Source: Watersipora subatra
Taxonomy: Eukaryota; Bryozoa; Gymnolaemata; Cheilostomatida; Watersiporidae
Direction: 5' to 3'
DNA: 64,000 nucleotides
Assembly: GCF_963576615.1 (NCBI RefSeq)
Contig: NC_088708.1
Coordinates: 59,879,196 to 59,943,195 of the forward strand
Below are positions 36,322 through 47,660 of the stretch, one piece after another; position 1 is the stretch's first letter, and each line of letters opens with the position of its first letter. Under the pieces are notes generated by a model. The model made no database searches. It had not been told where the DNA came from and was given only the letters and a program-made list of their open reading frames with translations. Position numbers and translations under genes: made by a program.

Positions 36322-37439
36322 TAGAAGTGGAACGAGACACGAGACGTCTCGAGTATCGACCTGTCTCGTATCGGTCTCGACTTAACTATTGCCAAACTCG
36401 AGACAGGAAATAGAACTAAAGCGCCTGCGCACGGTTGTTAAAACATGGCTTCTTGCGGTAGCAACAACTCCATATATTGTAATGGATTGCGGGCAACTGC
36501 CTTTAAAGTTATACCCGGTCCGTTACTACCTGTTGCTATTGATTATGTTGGCCACTGAGTCTAATCATGTAGTCCGGACAACGGCCCTGTTATATTTTAG
36601 TTCGGTTCTGTGTCCTTAAAACAGATACCGGGTCGTATCTAATTACTCTTCGGATAATCTAATTTAATAAATAAGACTTGCGGGTAAAATGTCTGTATTT
36701 TATCGTATCGTGTCTAAACACCAACTGTCCTTCATAAAATTCGGGCCTCTCCTACGTATATACTACCAATCGCGGGTAAAACTTGCCCGGACACGGAGAA
36801 ACGAACGAAAGGCCGTGTCGACTATAGTCCGTGTTCGGTTAACAATGACGATTTGTTAGCTCAATATAAGAATATACATGTGCATGTATACAGTAATTAA
36901 TATAATTTCATGAGTACAATTTAAATATAATTCACATACTACAGTTAATACACAAACAACACTTAACATTAATGAAACGATAAGAATGAAAGTGTTATCG
37001 TGTGTTCTTTTAGTTGCGGTATTTCTTTGTAGAGCGATGGCTATCGGTTTCATTACATCAAAAAGTAAGAACTATTCAATATAGGGTAAAAATATACATG
37101 TACAAAGCAATATGTTTATAATAATTATGATCAATCAAGCTCAAAATTCTTAGAATATATAACTTTGGTATTTTAGAGCTGTTTGTGTCACTTTTGTTTA
37201 CAAAAACTACATGCATATCACTATTAAAATGTTGTATTTAAATCGTTTACATCAGGTGAAAATTCAATTTAAAAATAGTTTTATTAATTTTATATATACC
37301 AAGTAGCTAGTACTTGTGTAGTGAAATCATCACCAAATGCTCATTATTTTACTGTCTCGAGTCTCGAGTTTCAAATTTTTACAAGACAGTGTCTCGAGTC
37401 TCGTCTCGAACTTAAAAAACCTGTCTCGTTCCACCTCTA
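36322..37439. mobile_element. Non-autonomous hAT element, 1,118 bp
   Basis: The left end TAGAAGTGGAACGAGACA and the complement of the right end TAGAGGTGGAACGAGACA form the terminal inverted repeats. A perfect 8-bp duplication GTTTGTAT flanks it (36314-36321, 37440-37447), as expected for hAT. Both subterminal regions are packed with GTCTCGAG/CTCGAGAC motifs, likely transposase-binding sites. No transposase frame. It is nested inside the 3' part of the 9.2-kb Helitron. Confidence 0.9.
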
Positions 37440-37769
37440 GTTTGTATATACCATGTCAAAATACAGGCTATAGACGAAGAACTGGTGAGCCATGATTAGT
37501 GTTAGAAGTCTACATTCGATGTAGAACTGTAGAAGTCATGTATAGTGCATGTAGATGTCTCCATTCAATAAATGCTGGCAATAGCTCAGCAGTGCAATAG
37601 CAAATATTTTGTAGAATTTCTTAAAACATGAACAATTTTTCAATACTGCCAGTTTGAACAATTTCAGTTTGCCTAGCAATGTCAATTTCATTATCAGTTC
37701 TGTGTACAAAATTAGGACAACTCCGATTTGAGTGGTTCGAGACTGATGCATTGTAGACTAGCTGTAGAA

Positions 37770-37958
37770 CACATTGCATATTTCCATTGGTCTCTCCAAC
37801 ATTATTGACATGTATGTCTGCATATGTGTATGCAGTCTGATCTGCACAAAGATTTCAGTAGTTTGCGTATTTGGAGTTGTTTTACAGTATGAAAGACAAC
37901 TCTCAACAAAACTATTGCTTTACGTAAATCTGTTCCCAAACACAGGTAATGCAGCTAG
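37770..37958 (+). repeat. Helitron 3' terminal region (shared with 23215-23392)
   Basis: About 190 bases nearly identical to the end of the Helitron at 21051, including TATTTGGAGTTGTTTTACAG and AGTATGAAAGACAACTCTCA. They end at AATGCAGCTAG followed by T. The usual terminal GC hairpin is weak in both. Confidence 0.75.
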
Positions 37959-38137
37959 TCATTTATAAATGTGAAGCCTCATCGAAATAAGCCATTTAGA
38001 AGTTTTATGGTAAGTCGAAACAGCTTTATTCCAGCGAACACTGTTTGTCCATAAAGCATCCCTGAACTAACATTTTGAGGCCTGCATATACAAAGCATGC
38101 TGCAACTGTAATTACTTCATAATCAATAGTTAGTATC

Positions 38138-38146
38138 CTATATATA
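38138..38146 (+). promoter_or_regulatory. Candidate TATA box of the mucin-like gene
   Basis: CCTATATATATG lies about 50 bases upstream of the ATG at 38190, leaving room for a start site near 38165-38170. It lies outside the Helitron, which ends at 37958. Confidence 0.4.
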
Positions 38147-38189
38147 TGAAGTTGTTGACTGGCATGCAAAATATTCCTGTCTTGCAGAG

Positions 38190-41100
38190 ATGTCGTCTAG
38201 TTTTGGCCTAACATATATGGTAGCCATTTTCTTACTTTTTCTCACAGGTTAGTGATTTCGGCTAGCAAATTTACTTTTTAACAGATTTGTACCGTGTGAG
38301 CTAGTGTATACATGTTTTGTGAGCATTCTAGACATGTACTGTATGGCTGCTCTACACATGTCTCACAAGAAGTAGTATTGAATGTTGTTTATGTGGTATT
38401 ACTCGGTAAATCAGCCAAACATATCGGTAATTAACATCTTACGAGTCTGTCTGTCTGTCCGATACCCTTATATCATAGCAGTCAGCATAAGATATGCTGC
38501 CATTCTCTTAGACTTAGTAGTTTATTCTAATTCATTGCAGTAAGTAGAGCAGAGGATAGCAAGTTGGTAATAGCTATGAATCATGTTTACAGCCTCTTTT
38601 TAAGACTACGATGTATGTGAGGCGGAAGATTTTTTAAAATAGCAAGACGTCTAGATGATATACTGTATCATTATGATTTTGTTGAAGACGATGCCAACAG
38701 TAACAGGTTATGATAATTTAGTTGCAGGCAGAGCTATACCGCTGTCTATGAACCAACTAAGGAATGATGTGATCCGAATCAATGATACTGTTAAGGACAT
38801 ATGTGCAGACTATTGGAGAAGAGATGTGTTTTATGTGCTGACCAAGCAGCGTCTATATCAGGGTATAGCAACAAATAACAGACTCGTGGAAGTGGGTAAG
38901 TAAGAGTTTTACAAAAGTACGTTTGCAGATTTCAATTAAAATCTTGGATGTTCCCTCTGCACTCCATTGTCACTCAAATCTGACAATAATATTTGTCTTG
39001 TTTTATCATTGTTGTTGCTGTTATTGTTACAATATTTATAAGTATTTTTAGCGTGCGCTGATAATATCGCTGGTTTTTGTTCAAGGCCTATCAAGGCCTA
39101 TAGACTTACCAGATATGAAGTATTTTTTCATGTTTGGCAATTCCAGTATAGTAATCGGCTGAACGTTGCTTAGCTGTCTATGGTCAATGTCTATGGTCAT
39201 TTTTTCAACACTCAACTCACTTCCATGATTAGATCCTCTCACCGTCAAACCACGGCCTATCATGACCTCAGCATAGACGTTTGTCTCTACTTAGAGTATG
39301 TTTCAACATAATACCTTCAAACTTTATCAAAGCATTTCATAACAGCACATGACTACACGTGTCTACTTCGCAACGTGTGGTTCTATGATGCTTGAATAAT
39401 GTTACAGCGTTTTATACTTTCCGTTTTCCTTCGTTATTTTTTAAATTATTGACCCCAAAATGTTTAGCGTAGGTTTTAGTAACGACGAAACAAGGAAAAA
39501 GATACTGTTTTTATCAGAACTAAAACTACAAATAATAAAAATGCTAGAGCAAAAATTTTCAGCTGCTCTTGAAAAAAATAAATTTGTTTATTGGCAAGAG
39601 AGTAATAAATCTATGGTTACTCTCTAGTAACTATAGAGAGTAACCATAGAAAGTAACTATAGATGTTTTACATCTATAGTTGCTCTCCAGCAATGTTTTA
39701 CATCTATAGTTACTCTTTAGCAATGTTTTACATACAGTTACTCTCTAGCAATGTTTTACATACAGTTACTCTCTAGCAATGTTTTACATCTATAGTTACT
39801 CTTTAGCAATGTTTTACATCTATAGTTACTCTCTAGCAATGTTTTACATCTATAGTTACTCTTTAGCAATGTTTTACATCTATAGTTGCTCTCCAGCAAT
39901 GTTTTACATCTATAGTTACTCTTTAGCAATGTTTTACATACATTTACTCTTTAGCAATGTTTTACATACAGTTACTCTCTAGCAATGTTTTACATACAGT
40001 TACTCTTTAGCAATGTTTTACATACAGTTACTCTCCAGCAATGTTTTACATACAGTTACTCTCTAGCAATGTTTTACATCTATAGTTACTCTTTAGCAAT
40101 GTTTTACATACAGTTACTCTCCTGCAATGTTTTACATACAGTTACTCTCTAGCAATGTTTTACATCTATAGTTACTCTCTAGCAATGTTTTACATACAGT
40201 TACTCTCCAGCAATGTTTTACATACAGTTACTCTCTAGCAATGTTTTACATCTATAGTTCAACATCTTTTAAATTTCTGGCATGTTTGATAAGTTTTATT
40301 GGTTTGCATACACGTATCACATAAATACAACTGCTAAACCTAATAAAGACTACTCATAGAGGTCAAAGGTGAACATTTAGAGTGTTGTTTTACATCCCTG
40401 AACTAGACTGAATGAATTCATGTTCTACATTCAACAAAGATGGCATATCTCCCATTTATGTAGCAAAATACAATTTTAGTGTTCATACGAAGTTAGCCTT
40501 TTACTCAGAATGGTAAAGAATGACATTAACTGGTTATTCATGTGTTTATGCAGGAAACTTTTAGTAGCAGTAGCTGTCAAATAGAGTAACCATGAAGGGT
40601 TAACTCGAGAATAACAAATAATGATGTCTTCCAATTATTTGACAGCGTAAAACAAATGGTTTCTACCAGTTTTGGCTTGTATAACCTACATATGTAGTAA
40701 GTATATATAAGTTGTTAGACGGTAAACCTAAGTTCATACAGTCATTTTCTGACTGTTAATTAACCAGTCAATGAATTTTTAGTTTCTGCCCTTAGATAAC
40801 AATAAGGTTGCTTCTGCGCTTGCAACACTAAATCATATGACTAGCTAAAATGACTTCTGGTCAAGTTTTATTATAAAAAAATCATAGTTGTAGATCTTTA
40901 AACAGCCAATGCTGCCTAGCCTGCTGCTTAGCCGATGCTGCCTAGTCAGTGCTGCCTAGCACAATCATCAATCCAATAATAATTTAGAAAGTCAGGCAAC
41001 GATTTGTGGAAAGCAATTAAATCTCACCATTATTATTATTATCGGCAAATGGAAAATTATTAACATATATTTAAGCTCTCCAAAATATTCCTACTTTTGT

Positions 41101-44100
41101 GTTTCACAGTTTAACATTGCTTTCTTCATGAGACTTTACAGAATCGTTGTTGATTTTTATGTCAATTGCTATTGGCAGAGCTACCAGGCGATCTAGATGA
41201 GATGGAAAGAGTTGTTCATAATGGATCAGTTAATGGAGAAGATACATTCTGGATAATAACGGAAGACGACGACGACAACGTTAATATCAACCAAGTATTT
41301 GTGGAGTCGCTACATGTAGAACGATACTCTTCAGCTAATTGGTCGCCTCAGTGTGATGATGTCATGTCTTTTGGCCTGCATCCAGACTCAACATTGATTC
41401 CTCAGCCGTACTTGCTATGCTTCGATGATGATCAAGAACAGTTGGCCCTATATGTTTTTTCTAATTTTTCAAGTCCAACATGGACAGGAATGTTACCAGA
41501 TTTCACGGAGGGCATAGAAGACGCTTTCGTAACAAGCTACTTCAATAGTCATGATTGGCTTTGGCTTATAGCTACCGACACTGATGTGTACGCAGTAGTC
41601 AGTAACGACAACCACACAAAGAGTGAAGTCTACTGTAAACACTCGGCAAGTGACGACGCGCATTATCTTTGGCTAAGGAATAGGGAAGTTCTTCAGTTCT
41701 CACCTGCAGAAAAAATCATACGGTCATGTGATCTATTAACTGATGACATGATCTCAGCTGAGTACATCGGTGTAGCCGATGCTGACGAGGTATACTACAC
41801 GATTATCAACCAAAACAATGGCCATCCTATTTCCTTAGTCGTTCTGTCCCGATTAAAGTCTTTCAATCAAGTCATAGAGATTTACAGCTTAGGTAAGGCC
41901 ATCATGAAACTTACCTCTTGTTCTTTGTTCATAGGTTGGCTATTAGTGTTGTCGCAGTGCTACCTATATATTCATGTAAAAGGCAAAATCTAGTACATTG
42001 CAGAAGCCACAAGTAAATATTGGATTGTTGTAGAGGATCTGATGACCCATGGACCTGCCAACTACGATCAGAATACTGCAAGTGCGAGCTCTAGTACTAC
42101 CACTTCTACTGACTACACTGGTACTATTAATACCGATCAGAGTGCTAGTACTACCACTTCCACTGACTACACTAGTACTCCTAACACTGATCAGAGCTCT
42201 AGTACTACTACTTCTACTGACTACACTGGTACTATTAATACCAATCAGAGTTCTAGTACTAACACTTCTACTGACTACACTAGTACTCCTAATACTGATC
42301 AGAGCTCTAGTACTACCACTTCTACTGACTACACTGGTACTATTAATACCGATCAGAGTGCTAGTACTACCACTTCCACTGACTACACTAGTACTCCTAA
42401 CACTGATCAGAGCTCTAGTACTACTACTTCTACTGACTACACTGGTACTATTAATACCAATCAGAGTTCTAGTACTAACACTTCTACTGACTACACTAGT
42501 ACTCCTAATACTGATCAGAGCTCTAGTACTAACACTTCTACTGACTACACTGGTACTACTAATGAGGATCAGAGCTCTAGTACTACTACTTCTACTGACT
42601 ACACTGGTACTACTAATACTGATAAGAGCTCTAGTACTACCACTTCTATTGACTACACTGGTACTACTAATACTGATCAGAGCTCTAGTACTACCACTTC
42701 TACTGACTACACTGGTACTACTAATACTGATCAGAGCTCTAGTACTACTACTTCTACTGACTACACTGGTACTATTAATACCAATCAGAATTCTAGTACT
42801 AACACTTCTACTGACTACACTAGTACTCCTAATACTGATCAGAGCTCTAGTACTACTACTTCTACTGACTACACTGGTACTACTAATGAGGATCAGAGCT
42901 CTAGTACTACTACTTCTACTGACTACACTGGTACTACTAATACTGATAAGAGCTCTAGTACTACCACTTCTATTGACTACACTGGTACTACTAATACTGA
43001 TCAGAGCTCTAGTACTACCACTTCTACTGACTACACTGGTACTACTAATACTGATCAGAGCTCTAGTACTACTACTTCTACTGACTACACTGGTACTATT
43101 AATACCAATCAGAATTCTAGTACTAACACTTCTACTGACTACACTAGTACTCCTAATACTGATCAGAGCTCTAGTACTACTACTTCTACTGACTACACTG
43201 GTGCTACTAATACTGATCAGAGCTCTAGTACAACCACTTCTACTAACTACACTGATACTCCTAATACTGATCAGAGCTCTAGTACTAACACTTCTACTGA
43301 CTACACTGGTACTACTAATGAGGATCAGAGCTCTAGTACTACTACTTCTACTGACTACACTGGTACTACTAATACTGATAAGAGCTCTAGTACTACCACT
43401 TCTATTGACTACACTGGTACTACTAATACTGATCAGAGCTCTAATACTACCACTTCTACTGACTACACCGGTACTACTAATAAGGATCAGAGCTCTAGTA
43501 CTAACACTTCTACTAACTACACTGATACTCCTAACACTGATCAGAGCTCTAGTACTACCACTTCTGCTAACTACACTGATACTCCTAATACTGATCAGAG
43601 CTCTAGTACTACCACTTCTACTGCCTACACTGGTACTTCTGACAATAACACTGCAAACTCTGCAAACATATTTGGTTATACATCTACTAAAACCATTTCT
43701 ACAACCAACTATTCTCTTAGTAGCTCAACTTATACAATTTATAACTCTCATCATGACTCCACCACAATTATACCAACTAACAGCAAAACTGAAAACATTT
43801 CTGCAAGCACTGTAGAAGAGAAAACCACAACCACAGTTCAAGCGAGTGAGGGAAGCACTGGTTCCGTTGGAGGAGACACTCCTCACAAGAAACATGTCAC
43901 ATCATTTAAAGTTACTCCAATAGACGGGGTTCATGCGACTGCCATGGGGGTGAATTACATCAGACACAAGAATGGCCTTGAACCATGTGGATACCTCTGT
44001 ACTAAATATCAAAATTGCACAGCATTTTGTTTTGAGAGCTTGGTACAAAGATGCGTTTTGTACCAAATACTTGATTTTTCTTTCAGCGGTACCAATGCGG

Positions 44101-44132
44101 GAAGTTCTGGTGAATGTTTTGCACTCATTTAA
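38190..44132 (+). CDS. Secreted mucin-like protein with PAN-like C-terminus
   Basis: Four exons in phase: 38190-38247, 38728-38895, 41179-41892 and 42034-44132, giving about 1,012 residues. Exon 1 is a signal peptide (MSSSFGLTYMVAIFLLFLTG). Residues ~21-315 form an acidic folded region with repeated strand-like blocks (DVFYVLTKQRLYQGI, FWIITEDDDD, WLWLIATDTDVYAVV, EVYYTIINQNN), possibly a beta-propeller. Then about 29 Ser/Thr-rich repeats of 18 residues (SSSTTTSTDYTGTTNTDQ), suited to dense O-glycosylation, with some Asn-glycosylation sites. The C-terminal ~75 residues have six cysteines (CGYLC, NCTAFCFE, RCVLY, GECFAL) spaced like a PAN/apple-type module. No membrane anchor is seen, so it is probably a mucus or matrix protein. 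The start is chosen by the signal peptide; extra exons in the 2.3-kb intron cannot be excluded. Confidence 0.75.
39611..39649. repeat. 39-bp hairpin at the edge of a tandem array
   Basis: Arms CTATGGTTACTCTCT and AGAGAGTAACCATAG, exact complements around a 9-base loop, directly before the 28-30-bp array whose units contain the same TAGTTACTCTCT motif. Confidence 0.75.
39655..40262. repeat. 28-30-bp minisatellite, ~22 copies
   Basis: Units of AGCAATGTTTTACAT followed by CTATAGTTACTCTCT or ACAGTTACTCTCT, in the second intron of the mucin-like gene. The two unit variants (30 and 28 bases) alternate irregularly. Confidence 0.9.
42087..43640 (+). repeat. 54-bp coding repeat array of the mucin-like gene
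   Basis: About 29 units of 54 bases. Higher-order structure is visible: the four-unit block ending TINTDQ/TPNTDQ/TINTNQ/TPNTDQ occurs twice at the start, and a six-unit block (TTNEDQ, TTNTDK, TTNTDQ, TTNTDQ, TINTNQ, TPNTDQ) occurs twice and a partial third time. Unequal exchange has therefore copied blocks recently. Confidence 0.9.
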
Positions 44133-44264
44133 CAATGCTGGTTAAACCTAAGCACGAATAGCATAGGGTTGGCGGCGTTAAATTGCCTATAATCCTATTT
44201 TATCTATCACAGGTTTGTGCAGCTGCCCGTCCACACATTAGCGAGTGGCAGCAGGTATTGAGCC

Positions 44265-44270
44265 AATAAA
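44265..44270 (+). terminator. Poly(A) signal of the mucin-like gene
   Basis: AATAAA 133 bases after the stop codon, the first one downstream. Confidence 0.5.
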
Positions 44271-46015
44271 ATATTTGGTTCCACAAAATACTTGTGAAAG
44301 AGCTCAAAGGGTTTGGTTGCTACATTAAGTACTGGATGCTTGTGTTGCTGCATCGAGATATTTACTTGAGAACCTTTCTTCTGTTGATATTTTACGACAG
44401 GCGTGACAAGGACACAGAATCCAGTTTCGCTATATGTAGATAATTTGGACTGCTGTTAACAATTCTACAGAATTTGTTTAGACTTGATGAATAATTCGTC
44501 TTGAAGTTATCTCTAATCAATATAGTTGATTCAATCTATAAATGGAGTATAAATGGAGTAAGGGTCTCACAAAACTCATAATGCAATACACATAAAGTTC
44601 AAAGACAGCTCATGGAAAGTTTAAAAGAATGTTTATTTACTGTGAGCTACAGTTTGTTTGAAGTTTAGCTTATTCAGTTGCCATGTCGTAAGCATTTCAT
44701 GTCACAGCTAAGCTATGATGTCATATACAGTACCAATCGATTTTATTCCATTTTTAAAGGTACTATAATAATTATAGCTTTATTGTTGTTCCCTCCTTTA
44801 AACGTTTTGTTTCTCTGAGCTTATATCCTATGAAACATTTTTCTCAAATGATATTTATATACTTCAAATATATATGTGTAGATATCTATACAGCTAATGT
44901 AAATGATTATGTAAAAGATTATTACATAAGCGGAGCTAATAAAGATTGCTCAACATGAAGTATAGAGCTAAATTTATAATTATATATATATACCACCATC
45001 TTGCCCCAGTTGAAGCTTACAGCCTGAAGAATGTGCCAGCAGGAAACTGACAGTAGCTGAAAAATAAGTAAACTATTTAATTTTCCAACTTATACTGCTC
45101 CATCCTATGTTGAGCACTCTGATTTTAGTTCCAAGTAGGATACATTTCAATATATATATATTTTGCTATGATAACAATAAAAAATTATTTGGTACACAAT
45201 TATATGGTGTTAATTCATTTCAAAGTGGCATCGTAAGGCGATAATGTTATATGGAGTAGTATAGAAACCCATAGTAATTATCTAATGCAAACACCCCCTG
45301 ATGAAAATCATCAAAAATTTCTATATGTACTGTGTATATTGAAATTTAGTAACAAAACAGTATGTTACCTGAGTAGCTACAGTTACCTACAGTAACTTTA
45401 GTGTATTCACTAAACTTGTGATCTTCAAATGAATGTAACATTACAATGTACTACCTGCAGGACATACCGTAGGGAGTTCTTACCTTCGAGACAGACGCAT
45501 AACATAAATGTTAAATTTAACTTCAATGATTTTAGCTAAGCACGTACATGTACTTAAAGCCAAGTTTTAGTATGTACTTTGCTAAACTAAACTTCAACTT
45601 TGACATAGGCTAAGTGACAAAAATTTTTGTCACTCCAATCACTGTCACAAAACCACTTCTCTGTTTTCTGTTCCGATTTCACTATAACTTATAACGATCT
45701 GAAGATAGAGAGGGAACTAGGCTGAACTGAGATAGAGAGGGAGCGAGCGTCGTATCTCTTTTAGGCAATAGCGTATTGGCATTTTCATTATTTCGTCGTA
45801 ATCAGTATACCGACTGCCAAATTTGAATTTCGAGAGAAATTTTTGTTGATATTGTATGACAGAAAAAGCCGAAAAAACATTGTGTTCCATATAGTAAGGT
45901 GAAAAAAATCTTTCACAGGGGCATTGTAACCCAAGGCCGCGCTGTATAAAATTAATAACTTATCGTGTGCAATCGTGAAAAGGATATACTGTATATGATA
46001 AGAGCAATAGGTGTG
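44271..46015. other. Intergenic, nothing recognised
   Basis: AT-rich DNA with several runs of TATATA. No coding or transposon signal that I can support. Confidence 0.3.
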
Positions 46016-46200
46016 ATTAGAACGTCTTAGCCTTGTGGTTAAGGGCGTTTGCTTGTAGAGTTGTGATGGGCATGTCATAAGTACAACTCCAGTACATGAT
46101 GACTTTTCATTGCTAACACTAAGTCACTATAACTGGACAAACGAAGTGAATATAATAACTATTATAACTGGACAGATATACACGGAGGTACATAGATATA
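46016..46200 (+). repeat. tRNA-derived SINE
   Basis: Head with A box TTAGCCTTGTGGTTAAGGGC and B-box-like AAGTACAACTCC. The tail has CACTATAACTGGACAAACGA, repeated once as ACTATTATAACTGGACAGAT. The tail motif is shared with the fragment at 25920. Confidence 0.6.
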
Positions 46201-47449
46201 ACTTCAGCGACGTATTACTCGACTAGAACAGATCAATATATACTGGTAGTGTCAGACCCAGTCAGCAGAAGTGCTGGTGTTGAGCGGCTGCAATTCAGGT
46301 AGGCTATGATCTAGGAGAAAGCAGTATTTTTGCAAGAGGCACAAAGTTATTCCAAGCAAGCTCAACATTTAGCTTCATAATGTTAAGGACTTGAGCTCAG
46401 TTTATGAATTAAGCGGATGCCACAACTACCCTTCTAGCGGGTCACTTTAGAAAAGCGCTTACTAACAAACCATAACATTTTATTGTTAAAGTATCTTAGA
46501 GTGTTTGTAGGATAGCTAGTCACTGATTATTGGTCAGGTTCAGGAAGAAACCTTTGTTCGCGTCGATATTTCATCACTAACAGTGACAACGATCTAACCA
46601 GGTAATGAAATACAGTATTCACGCGAGCTGACATTGTAGCTACACCATTTAAAACCTTTTATGATTTATTTATAACTTTACTGACTCACCATGATAAAAA
46701 TGTTCTAGTAATCTAAACATTACTTAAAATTTTGATAACCTCAGTTACATATTTTGAACTGAAAATCTTTCTGACTATGAACACCTCATAGTCAGAACGT
46801 CTAATGTTGTCAAGAATAATTATTCTGGAATGCACCATACAAAAGGGTACAGTATTGCTAGCTTACTTGTGTATTTGACTTGGTGTATGCTTTGTGGCTA
46901 GTTTTGATCTATTTTCAATTGATCTAACTTTCTGCGTAAATAAAAATAACTGCAGTCTACCTTCAGCAGTGATAGTCAGGCATGAATGTACAAGTGAGAA
47001 TTCTTGCACAAGTTACAATTCGCGGGAAAATGTAGTACTGCTATTCCTATTTCCTAATGTAGTATTGCTATTCCCCAGAAATTTTTCTTAAACAGTTTTA
47101 CAAGTCTTCGGTTTTAATCCCCAACACTCCAGTATGGTGCATAATTGTTCTAGCATTTGCAATTACATGTATAATTTTCAAGGAACTATTTCAATACGAT
47201 TGCAGTAATGTTCTTTGGAGTTATGTCCTCGCTCAAATATTGTACAAACTATGTACACCGGTTCTGATTACAAATCAGTTGCTATTGGTTTTCTTATTGA
47301 TGTCAAATAAATATCTTTCCAAAAAAGCTAAAATACAAGAATATATAACAAGTTACTACAAACTAAAGACTAATAATATTGTACTTAAAATATGTTTATG
47401 GAGTCTAGTAAGATACTAACCGCGGAGCATCAGTGTCTTACTCACTATT
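46201..47449. other. Intergenic, nothing recognised
   Basis: No supported feature. Short open frames only. Confidence 0.3.
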
Positions 47450-47660
47450 GAGATAGAGCATCCGTGACCTAATGGTCTAGAACGCATGACCTGAAAACAG
47501 CAGGTTGGGGTTGAATTGCTAAAAAGGCCATTGATAGTGCCAGGAATGATATCCAACCTTAAATTCCTCTCTATAACTGGGCATGTCTCCAGTCATTGAG
47601 GTTCCCTTGTCACTTGACTCGGATATGTCCAGCCAAGATCACAGAGCCAATCTTTGTGCA
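47450..47660 (+). repeat. tRNA-derived SINE (diverged)
   Basis: A-box-like GTGACCTAATGGTCTAG and B-box-like GGTTGGGGTTGAATTGC some 40 bases apart, followed by a body containing CTCTATAACTGGGCATG, a variant of the tail motif in the other SINEs. Confidence 0.5.

Larger units (their letters stand above)
28754..37958 (+). mobile_element. Autonomous-type Helitron, 9.2 kb, decayed, with nested hAT
   Basis: The 5' terminus TCTACTATATAAACGGCAAT is preceded by A; the 3' terminus GCAGCTAG is followed by T. Both ends are shared with the Helitron at 21051-23392, and the similarity stops exactly at them. In between: an AT-rich 5' region, three copies of a ~222-bp leader cassette (30377-30950), one long Rep/helicase frame (31046-35996), and a 1,118-bp hAT inserted after the gene. 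Without the hAT and its duplication it would be about 8.1 kb. The 5' region departs from the shorter copy after about 28964, where TAGGGATGGACGAT starts an unrelated block. Confidence 0.8.

Noticed and set aside
39655-40262. CRISPR-like regular array
   Set aside because: No unique spacers; units are contiguous variants of one minisatellite in an animal intron.
42049-43815. 588-codon Leu-rich frame overlapping the mucin-like exon
   Set aside because: Shadow frame of the 54-bp coding repeat. The other frame has the signal peptide, correct splice phases and a non-repetitive C-terminus.
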